This document shows positions 26,734-38,700 of a stretch of 64,000 nt of DNA, piece by piece. Origin of the DNA: Limnoperna fortunei (Eukaryota > Mollusca > Bivalvia > Mytilida > Modiolidae). Both the position numbers and the translations under genes were made by a program. The first letter of the stretch is position 1. Each line of letters opens with the position of its first letter. The stretch is taken from the NCBI GenBank assembly GCA_944474755.1, contig OX104117.1, positions 64,657,522 through 64,721,521 of the forward strand, written 5' to 3'. Below the pieces are notes generated by a model. That model saw only the letters and a program-made list of their open reading frames with translations, had not been told where the DNA came from and did no database searches.

Positions 26734-29700
26734 GTAAGTATGTGTACTAATTATAAGTCAGACATTTATCATAAGTCAATAGACCTAGCCATCAGTTATG
26801 AGAACACGCAGTTTGTTATTTTCCGTAAGTGCGGAAATAACTGCGATATATTATAATAGGTGAAGGCGGCAAAACGCGTCTACGTGTTTAGTGTCACAAA
26901 GGTAAACAAAAGAACAATCGTAAATGCCTTATCTTGTATTGACTAAATATTTATATCCTTTCTTTTCTTTGTTTGGGATTACGATATTAAACCTAGGAAA
27001 TATTTTTGTTATCGACGAATAGATAACGAGTATGTGTAAGATTAAGCCTAATTTCATAATCGAAAATGCTTGTCACGAACGGAAAAGAAGATTAAAAACG
27101 GGGTTTTGTTTCATGTCGACAAAAGTTTTTTTTATCAGTAAATACAGTTATTAACCTGATCGTTCGTCATCCGCATAGTTATTGATTAATGTAATATATT
27201 GCGTGTGTGTTTAAGGTCGATTTAAACGTTTTAAATTAAAAAAATTTAAATGTTTTATAAAAAGTTAAGGGTTCCCGAAAGGCGACAATTTGATAAAATG
27301 TTTTACAATATACAACAGGGAAGTTTGTGTGTATTTTATATATGACCTAATAGAAAACTTCCGCGAAATTTATCCATATTGGAGCCGAAGGCGTTCACAC
27401 ATGTTTACAGAATATTAAGAAACGTAGTTTTAATCATTCTTGTTACACACTTACTTTTAGCACACTATTGTCACGCTATACATTTTTAAACCTTTTAATG
27501 CGATTTCGCCAGGATGTCCGCTTTTTAAGAGAAATATGTCTAATTTAACTGTAATCGCATTATCAGATTTTTTTCGTTAGTGGAGTAGAATATTAATTAT
27601 TTCATAGGGGAAATTATGTATGCATTTATCGTAAGACGTGCCGAGTTCTTGCACGCGATATTTCTCGGACAAGGTTGATTAACTGTGCATGAGATACCAT
27701 TAACTTTATCGTAGAAGAGAGTTTATGGCTTTTGTGTGTTTTCCGTAACCCAGGGGCGTTACATCAATAATTAAACTACATAAACGATACCTTTATTTTC
27801 AAAGTCGGAAATAGATTAAGCACGAAAAGACGTGGCGGCATTGTTATTTAAAATAAATAAAAAAGACGAAAGAGGTTAGTAATAGAATGTATTGAATTTA
27901 CAATAGCTTATTGATTAATTTATCAGTAAACTCGTTGGAAATTCGCCAGGGTTTCCGTATGCAAATTCTGCTTACACGAAATAAAGAGGTTGAATCGTTT
28001 AGTTTGCTAAGGGTCGCTGCCCAGTCGGCGACGCAAATGAAATCTGATATTGGTACGTGATACATAAAGAAAATATCTTTACTTCGTCACGAACAGACTT
28101 TAATGGCAACAGATTGAAGTCATTATACAAGAACGTTACAGAAGAATTATTTCGACAGACATTTAATTGCTGTGAAGTCGATAAGATTTAACGATCTTGT
28201 TGCTACTTCAATTTTCGCTTACAATATTTATTTTAATGATTGTTTAAAACGTTTCCGGGATGCAGCGATACAACTAATACATATATCGTAGATACAGTGT
28301 CCTTAATTCGATGTGTCTATTGATAATAAAGTTCATTGTTCTTCCCACCTTTTTTATCTATCGCATTTACCTGCGATAACAATAATAAGTATACCTTACA
28401 TATATATACTTTAATAAGACAAGGAGTATGTTTTTCAAAAAAATTTGATTGAAAAGCGCAACTTCCGTTAGGATGTCAACCGGAAATCTGTCCTGAAACG
28501 ATTCGGATTTTTTTTAACCGGAAATTGAGTTGTCTCCTGCTAGACATTTCGAAAAAAATGGCAAGAGAAACCAGATTTGGTCGGCTTATAGATACACAAA
28601 TCATCATTCTTATTAAAATATTTATTTGTATTTTTTGTATAATAAGTCAATTGTTGTCTTTGTGAACTTTGCCCTCGGGAAGACAACCCGCCTCATGTAA
28701 ACAATGTTCACCTTGCATTTGAGGCAACAATTGTATATTGTTACGGATCTAAAAAAAGTGGCCGAATTCGTTTTTGTTTTCCGCTGCTTGAGCTTTTAAA
28801 ATAATTTTTAAATTCGCATAACAGTAATACAATGTCCTGATTGTGAAAGAAATTGCGAAACGTTCACCAAGCCCCAACTGCCTGTTCAAGTTGAACGACA
28901 TCCAAAAACCTTTGGCAGTCTTGAATAAATAATATTGATTGTCAGTTGCAATGCATTTTTTATGGTGATGTTTCTGTTTGTTCCTTTCCGATCATTTTCT
29001 CACTATGAAAAAGTTGGAGCGATTTCACTTTTTCTCTGACGACTCAAAATCAAACAGCGGATCGTGCCTCTGCGTAGTTACTTAAAAAGATGCCAGATAT
29101 TGTTTGTGTGTCACTTAACACTAAAATTAACTGATCTGCAAGCCTTGAAACATACTTAAGCTGAGAGGATATTTTTCCATTGAGCCGACAAAGGATAGAA
29201 CCCCCCGAAATTGCTCCAATAGCCATCATACGTTATATGGAAATAAAATCTATTTTAGATGAATAGTTGTGTGTACTTTCGAAACCAACTCACTCACAAA
29301 GTAAACAGAGCTCTGTGGTCAAGGTTTAAGTTTTTGAGCGAGCTGGGAGTCAGTAGTTTTTGAGTGAGTTGGTCACTTTCATACACCGATCAATTCCGTA
29401 TAAACAGCTTTATTCCTCAGAATTCTTACATTTAAGACTAATTAATCATTTTAAAAGCCTTTTTTATTTAAATGTCTTTTTTTATTGCAACATGTATTTA
29501 TACGCTAGGCCCGTTTATCGAAAAATGAACGATAAATGTCGACCAATCAACAGTGATTGAATTATTGTGCAATACAAACATTTACAATAATTGTGTGTAT
29601 TTAGACGTTACATAATACATTCATGTAACCGTATTCTGCAAGGAAACAAAGTGCACCAATCATTTCTTTTTAAATTGTGTTTGTTTCATATTTTGCCTCA

Positions 29701-32700
29701 TTTAGTTTTATTAAAAAGGGATTTATTTTAAAAGAGTTAAATTGTTAGAAAATACATTAACATAAAATAAATAAGTTGATATGTAACACTTTTTTTTTCA
29801 AAACCTTTAAGAAAAATATCGATGTTTTAATAGGAAGTCGTCTTATGTACAAGTATTGATATTCGTTAGTAAAGCGATTACGTGTTTTTCATGACACTGC
29901 CATTGAAACCCGACATGGAACAAAAAAGACCCAATAAATTGCTATTGTTCGTCAAGCTACAAAATCATTAAAATTGATGCCTTACTCGATCGATGCTAAG
30001 CCGTATATAATGAAATAATTGTTCTTAATCGTAAATCGTAAAAGAAGCGGTTTACGTCAGCCTTGCACGCATGAACACGTGTCACCATTAATTTAACACG
30101 CGACGACGACAGCTGAAAAATGTCAGTTAATTAGAATTTTCAAAATGCTTAATGTAAAAAAAATACAAGATAAAAAATGCATGAACGTACATACTGACGA
30201 TCGCTAGCAATCCAGACTATTCTAATTTAACAAATACACATTAAGTTTTTGTTGTCGTTTATAAAGATCTAAAAAGGATCAAAAAGAGTTTATTTTATTT
30301 ATGTTAGTATGTACATATGTATATTACAAGAACGTAAAATCTATAAATAACAGAAAAAGAAATTGTAAATAATCGCTTAAGTTGCGTCATTGACACATTT
30401 TAAGTCATGGTAGATCACTATAAAACTACAGCTTTCGGAAATAATCAAACTTCTTTACGTCTTGAGTGTTTATTTTTGTCAGAGAAACGTGCGTAAACTG
30501 TTTTTCGCTCTCGCCGCATTAGTTACCACGCGGATTTGTAATAAGGTTTATTAATTGAAGACAGAACAGCTGTACTCTAAAATCGTTAGAGAGATTGCGT
30601 TGATTCATCATGGGTGATTTCTATCTTTTTTATTTGTTTGTGTGTTCTTTTCCAATAGTACGGGGATCTCTTAAATTATTAGACTTGTTACAGTATATCT
30701 CGTGCAGCTTTGACGTCAGCTTAAAATGTAAATACACAAACTCTTAAGTATACAAGCGGTCTAAAATGTTTATATTATCGATTTAAGTCACTCTACACAG
30801 TTTACTAGTAATTTATATTGATGGCAATCTAAATTAACGGTTTGCATGACGCGGTTTTAAGTAATAAAACTGTTATTAATTCCACATGCGAATATCTAAT
30901 TTACAGCCATGTACAAATTTTAATTGTACCGTTGTACATCCGTGTTTCCTTAATACCCAGGATTTCCGTTCATAATTCTTATATTTTACATGTACGTAGA
31001 TGGACGACGCAGTTTCATTGTGCTGGATTTATTAAGGTTTTTAAATAAAATGTTATTTTCGTCTCGTACACGTTGACGACATAATGTTCATAATGCGTAC
31101 CTATAGTATCCTTCGTTAAATTAAATTCGTTTGTAACCAAATAGAAAAGAATAATTTTCCTGTTGTAAATAAATTTTAAGACTGTGCCGCCTGCATGCGA
31201 ATAACACTTGGCGAACAATGATTTGAAAGACGGTACGCATTTATAAAATTTCTCAGACATTTGTTTTCATTTACGATTTCATGTCTGACTTTTCTTACGA
31301 AAATATATGCGTATTAAATATCTTTTCGGTTCGTTGAGCCATGCATCTTTATAACAGTTATCGCATTATGTTTATCTACTTTGCGATTTCAAGTAAATAA
31401 CGCCTTTATCACAAAAGCGATCTTTCTGTGTACGTGCTTAGTATAGAGGAAGCGCAGAGTACGATAACTCGATCTTTGTTTACTTTCCCCACAAAACTGT
31501 AATTACGGCGAAATTTCCATTTACTTCAGTGACTGCTATTAATGTTAATCGATAACAATTTTAAGGTTATGGTTATAAACGCCGCTCAGATCTGAAACGT
31601 AATTCTATCATTTGCCTTTTAATAGGGTTAAACGCTTTATGAGAGACAATTCCTAGAAAGCTCGGTCCGTCACGAAATCTACCAATAAATAAGATGGAAA
31701 CATTAATCTCCGATTGGCAAGTCTGACGAACGTTTTTGTTCCTAAAAATTAGGCATATCTGTTGTTCTTAAAGCTATATATTGGATGATTCTGTCAAACA
31801 ATCAACACGCTAACATTGATTTTTCTCGTAAATAATCTCTTGCTACAAACATGCATCTTTTGATATACAATAGTTAGACGGTTACGTAAAGTCATATAAT
31901 GTCGTTTGCCGGGGGCGTGGTCACTCGTTGTCATGGTACGTTCGAGATCCCCGATTCTTGAAGTTAATTAAATTGGGAATATTGGTATATCATAGTCGGT
32001 AACACGACAATAAGTATATTTACACAAAATAAAAAGAGGTGTTGTATTTGCTTTTAAAGTTGAATAATCACGTGATTAATTTGTGCCACCATCTTTGCTC
32101 CCTGTGGGCGAAATTTGCAATAAAGTTATTAAGGAATATTATTTAACCGTTGGTGTCCGAGCTAATTGTTAGTTTTCCTTATAAATTTGTTTCATGAGAT
32201 CACGGTAGGTAGAAAACTTTTGTTCGGGAAACGCCTTGTCAATTAAATACACGACGTACATAATGAAATAAAGCGTTTGTCAAGACAAAAGCACTTGGTA
32301 TTCAGTGGTCGTAAATACTCAATACGATAATTTCTTTTAATCTTACTACACCTTTGTTTGAATTTTCTCACGTATTACGCGGATTGTTTGATTTGATAGC
32401 TTAGTGAGGTGACGACCTCGTTTTGACGTTCAAGATTTGCCTTCGTGCGTCTTCAAATTATGATCGTTGATATTATAGCGTAGCTATTGAAATAACAGGT
32501 GCCAGAGTCTGTAAAGAATCTTAAACGCTTGAAACATTTGCATTCTTTGACGATAATTTAATGCTAAGACATTAATCTACCGAAGAGAAAGGTTTGAACA
32601 TTAGATTACCATTGCTACCACATGGGCACCGCGGCGTAAAAAATTTCGGTATATCGATGGTGTGTTAAATAGTTTGTTATTGAATGTTACCGCGATCACG

Positions 32701-35700
32701 TGACATTGATTCTCATGACAATAGAAACGTATATTGCACTTCATTATCACATTGGTAAATATATCAAAACTATTGAAAAATACGATATTGAATAATCGAT
32801 CCATACTGTGGTATTTTTGTACAATTCAAACGATAACAAAATCGAAAACGTAAAATAGGACCAAGGATTTTAGATATTCTCATTTGTCTGTAAAATGTAC
32901 ACAAACAAGGGTTTGTAAAGGTGAACAACAAACCAAAGAGGAGTGATATGTAGCTAGGAAATAAGTCCAATTTACTAACACTAAAAAACTCCAATCAGCT
33001 ACGTTGCTTTTTTTAAAAGTTCATAGAAAGAATACAAAAAACATAGATAAGGTTTTGCCTCCCTCTTCGTGTCGTCATAGTTTTATAACGTTTTCAAAAC
33101 TATGATTATGTTCGTCGATATCCCTTCAAGGTTGGTATATAAGCATATATACAAACTTCAATTATCTTTCAGGACGAGGAAAATATAAATGACAAGGTAC
33201 AAAATATTGAAGGGAAAATAAAACGCAAAGGCAAAGGTGGAAGACGTAGAAAAACTAAAGCAATTCGCATCAAAACCCCTGTACTTGTGGACATACCCAG
33301 TCACGTGAATGGATTACAGATCGCAGAACAAACTGCAGACGACACTTCGGAGATCGTCAAAGTTCAGGACAATAAGCAATCGGAATCAGCAGACGAAAGT
33401 CTCGATGGTAACGAAACAGACGAAACCATCGAAAATTATTATTCAGAAAACGAATTAGGATACACTAAAGAAATGGAAAACGTGTCAAACAAGAAATTTA
33501 CAGCCGATAAATTTGAGCCTGAAAATTACGGTCAGGACAAAAATACCACCGACTACAACCAAAACGTGGAAACAGAAACAGAAGACGATGAAAACAACGC
33601 AAACATGTCAGCAACACAAGAAACTAATTTGTCGGTACGCATGGGCAGTGATCATGCGAAAGAGGTCACAGAAAAAGATTTTCAAGAAAATAACCTCCAA
33701 TCCAATTCCGGCAACATTGATACCGAACAATCTGAAATCGTAGTCCCTGTTTCTACTTCTAGTTCACTGTCGTGTCATACCAAGGAAAGCCATCACAAGG
33801 AAGATGATGGCGCCCAGACTAGGTACGGTTGATGAAGGAACTAATTATAATGCCTGTGGTATCGATTATGTCATGCTTGTTGTTTCAACGGGTTTTTAAT
33901 CATTATTCTTGTGGAAACTATAACATTTAATATCTTATTTATCAGTTGTTTGTATTAAAAGGCGCGACGAACGTTGTTTAGTAGATACGTAAATCAAAAA
34001 GAATGTTAAGTGACGTTACACGAACTTATACTTGACTGTTTTGTTAATTAATTATACACGCGCTACAACCAAAATATTGTTAGGCAATTATACAACTATT
34101 TCAATTGCGTATGACACACATAAAACTAGGAATTTTAAGGAAGTCATTTTTTTTATTTTGAAAAATACGAAACGCGGAAGGATGTTAATATATTGTGCTG
34201 ATAAATTTAAATGGAAATAAATTTCCGAAAACAAATTTTCGTGTAATTCATATTATTACGGAAGAAATCATTTCTGCATATTTAAAAAATGTCAACAGCC
34301 GCAATTACTAAAAGCATTTCCAGCTTGAAGCTCGACATATTGTCCTATTTAAATTGAATGTGATGTAACTTGTTGTCAGCTGTAATACATATATGTAAAT
34401 TTATCGATTTGATCGCCATTTCACAATTTTCAAAAAATGATTTATGTCAAATTTGGCAGTTATGTTAAATAATATAAATATTTACACGGTTTTAACAGAA
34501 AAACAGCTACAGAAACGTCTGCTGAATCGGTTCACGATGCAATGGAAGCCAAATTGAAAGAGGATGACGTAGTTAATTGTGACGGGGAGCAACGTTCCTT
34601 TGGCAGTCCGTCATTAAGTGTTCTTCACACTAAACATACGGACGAGATAGACACAATGCCATCTATTGTCAACGATTCGCCATATGGAACACCAAACAGA
34701 ATGTCGCATTCGGAAATCGAAGACGACTCTTTAAAAACAGGTACTTAACCGCACTGAAGCACTAGACACCGTTATCACACATCAATGTACATTTGATATA
34801 TGTTAGTTAGTTAAGCATGTTCAAATTGGTGCAGGGGCGTCACCGCTCCAGTATTTAAGATCGCTTGTCATATACTATTGATTACCGGCGTGTCTGACCT
34901 TCGTATTCGAGCATTGCAGCGGGCATGGTGTGCTCGAATGAAGTTGACAAGGATTGCCAGTTTTCCTGCCGAAGGTCGGGGTTTGCCGCTTTTACAGACA
35001 CACTTCCCATTAAAAACTGGATTCCATGATATAGCTAAAAAGGTTTCTGAAAAAAGCGTTAAACTCCAAACAAACAATAATCAGAATTGTTGCAATAAGG
35101 AATTTTATACTTCATCAGTATTGAATTGCTATTGGCTATCTCTTGCAGAACAAGATAAAAAATATTCTATCTTTAAATCTGTTCTTATTGCTTGCTTAGT
35201 GTTTTCTTTGTTGGTAAAAAGAAACACCATTTAAATAAACAACAAACCGATCTAGAAGTTATCTATAGTTACACCAAGCCACAAGGAAGAAAAATGACAC
35301 GTGCCTTCCATTTTTTGTGTTATGGTTTTGTGTATTTTGATAAGGGTCTTTTATAGATATCTATCTTTTGCAGCCGACTCGCCACCAGTCTTAGTATCAC
35401 AAATAGAGGAACTAGATACATCGCCCGAATTATGGCAAAAATATAACGCATCTACTGCAGATGAAAACGAAACTGTAAATCGAGCAAACGAGCAGTCAAA
35501 TTTCTCCAGCAGTTCAAAGAAAACTTTTTTATCTTTGCCTCTTAAAAATAGTTATTGCAAGGAAAGTACTCTAGAAAGCGCCATAGAATCAAACCAGTTC
35601 GACAATGCATCAAACGTTAAAACTGAAGTCAAAAACATTGTATCTCCTAGTTCATGTTTAATACACCCACCAAGTGTTAAACGTAACAAGCGGAAAAGAC

Positions 35701-38700
35701 CACCTAAGTATGTTCCTAAGATTGAAAATGAACAGGTCGACAAAATTGTTCCGATTGTCGGAAAGGTTGACAAACTTATTCAGGACGTCAAACTGGTCGA
35801 CAGCTTTGTACAGAAGGTCGAAAAGGTAGACAAAGTTCAACACATTCCAACCGACAAGAAAGAAAATGTCGCCTTACTAAAACATAATACTACAACCGAA
35901 ACCGACGCCAAGATGGCCCATAGGGAAGTAAATAAAAACATAGAAGAAATAAATCTTAATAAAGAAAGAATACAAACTGTCGCAAAAAAAGAAAAAATAG
36001 AACATTTCAATAGAAAAAATTCTTCTCCATCAGTTCAAAGAAACAGCGAAGACCTATTAAATGTTCAAAACCGCAACAGGAAGTCTCCGAATGAAGAAAG
36101 AAAGACTGACGATCGTTCATGCAAGCCGGGCACTTTCCAAAATAGTATTTTCAACAACTGCAAAGAAAACGGTTTAAAATGCAAAAATTCTGGCAAAAAT
36201 GATAACAACATTCTAATAAACTTGTCTTCCACAGTCCCGAGAATGAATGGTGAAATGTTGAAATTAAATGCTGACATGCGGACTCCGTCGTTATCGCCAC
36301 TCCAGAATAGCTATGATGAATACATGCGCAGACTAGAATTATCCCACAATGCTATGTCATGGTTTGTATCTTTAATTATGTAATACTTGGCTCAGTCCGA
36401 TTTTATTTACAGAAATGTAAAATCGTACGATTCATTGGAGGAGCCAGAATTTTTTATAAATGGGGTACTTTTCTCATTAAAAGGGGGAAGGATGGGGCGC
36501 GCTCTGCACACAGATTTTTATCACAATGGCTTTTAGACGCATTTTAAAGATTCTGCTCCGTAAAGGGTGAGAGGCTGTATACTTCACTGGAATTAATACA
36601 TTGACTTTGCACAAGGACCTTTCTGAATAAGATCGAGTTGTTTTTTTTTAATTCTAATATTAAAGGTACTATTTAAAAACGTGTTTCATTGTTCAGAATT
36701 ATACCAAACCAAAACAAATATTTGTATTATGTAGAAATAAAATGCAGTAATTTGATGGGTTTTTTCAGGAATCCATTATTTCCGTTTATCCAAGCACCAA
36801 GACAGTACAATAGCATACATATGCCGCCATTAATGTCGCCATATCCGCCTTTACTTGGAAACATTTTTCAAACTAGAGATTCATATCCAGATAGTCTAAA
36901 AACTCCCCGGTCATCTCCGCTACAATCTCCTTTCATTGCAACATCTCCGCCGTCATTTGAAATTCCAAGATTAACAGCACTTACGGGCGAATGGCAGGAT
37001 CAAAGTTTAACATCCAGATCGGACGATACCAACTCTTTCCCTCCAAAATCCAAAACATCCTTGTCGGAAAATTCGCCAATGTGTCTTACGATTAAACCAG
37101 CTCACTCAGTCAAGCCCGATTCACTGTGTTCTGGAATCAAACGCGGGCCAAGTGACTCGAGCGCACCCTTAGATCTCTCAATTAAAAGGACGAAAATTGA
37201 CAATGACTACAGACGTTCAAGCATTACCGATATACGCAAACAGAAAGAAATGGGAAGTCGTGATAGTCGACATGACCATAGTGTTCATTCTGAAATTGCT
37301 CATTCCAAAAAACACCGAAAATTGAAACACTTATGGATAAATAAGACGGACAATCAAACACCATTTTATATAGAAAAGTGTACATGCAGAGAAGAAAATA
37401 TTGAGAACTGGTCTACAGAAAGGGTGTGTCACTTTATAAATATGTTGGATGGTTGCAGTCCATATTCTGATGTAAGTTCTTAATTCTAATAGACATGTTT
37501 ATTTCTTGTGAAATGATATTTCTTTGTTAGATGAAATGTATACTGATATTAACATGATCCTTCGTGGATATATTTGTAAACAGTAACCAGTGAAACGTGA
37601 CAGGACATTTTAACAACATATTAATTTTAATTTTAAGGTATAAAAAGTAAATCTCTATTATTTATATTAGATGCATATCAACACAATGGTATCATTTATA
37701 TTATATGTCTATCTACATAATGGTAATTTATTAGGCAATAGAATTACTATTGGTTAGCATATACACATAGACAACATGTTGCAGTCGCTGGTTAGCATAT
37801 ACACGTATACGCGGTGTTGGTTAGCAAAGATATAGACGTAGACAACACGTCGCATTCGTTGGCTTTCTGAAACGTATACATAGGCAAAATATCGCAGTGA
37901 TATACGCGTAGACAACATGTCGCAGTCGATGGTTAGCAAGGATATACCCGGGGACAACATGTCGCAGTCGTTGGTTAGCAGAGATATACACGTAAACAAC
38001 ATGTCGCAGATGTTGGTTAGCTGAGATATACGCGGAGACAACATTTCACAGTTGTTGGTAAGCAAAAATAAACACGTAGACAACATGTCGCAGTCGATGG
38101 TTAGCAAAAATATATGACGTAGACAACATGTCGTTGGTTAGCTGGTATATACGCGCAAACAACCTGTCGCAGTCGTTGGTTAGCAAATATATACACGTAG
38201 ACAACATGTCGCAGTCGATGGTGTGCAAGGATATACGCGGAGACAACATGTCGCAGTTGTTGGTTAGCAAAGATATACACATATAGACAACATGTCGCAG
38301 TCGTTGGTTAGCTCAGATATACGCGGAGACAACATGTTCCAGTCGATGGTTAGCAAGGATATACACGTAGACAACATGTCGCAATCGTTTGTTAGCTGAG
38401 ATATACGCAAAGAAAACACGTCGTAATCGTTGGTTTGCAAAGATATACACGGAGACAACATGTCACAGTCGTTGGTTAGCTGATATATAAGCGGAGTCAA
38501 CTTGTCGCAGTTGTTTGTAAGCAAATATATACACGGAGACAACATGTCGCAGTCGTTGCTTAGCATATATATACACGAGACAACATGTCCCATTCGTTGG
38601 TTTGCGTAGATATACACGGTGACAACATGTTCACATGGAGACATGTCTCAGTCGTTGGCACGAAAACAATATGTCGCAACCTTTGAAATCTCTTTACAAC

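Noticed and set aside
34878..35234. 118-codon open frame on the + strand
   Set aside because: It is the translation of a SINE fragment within intron 3.
35301..35373. Upstream part of the 360-codon frame as the true start of a separate gene
   Set aside because: A good acceptor at 35372-35373 and matching phase from exon 3 explain the frame; the upstream residues are hydrophobic intron read-through.
37754..38644. Open frames of 78-126 codons on the - strand
   Set aside because: They follow the 42-bp period (14 codons) and lie inside an intron of a + strand gene.
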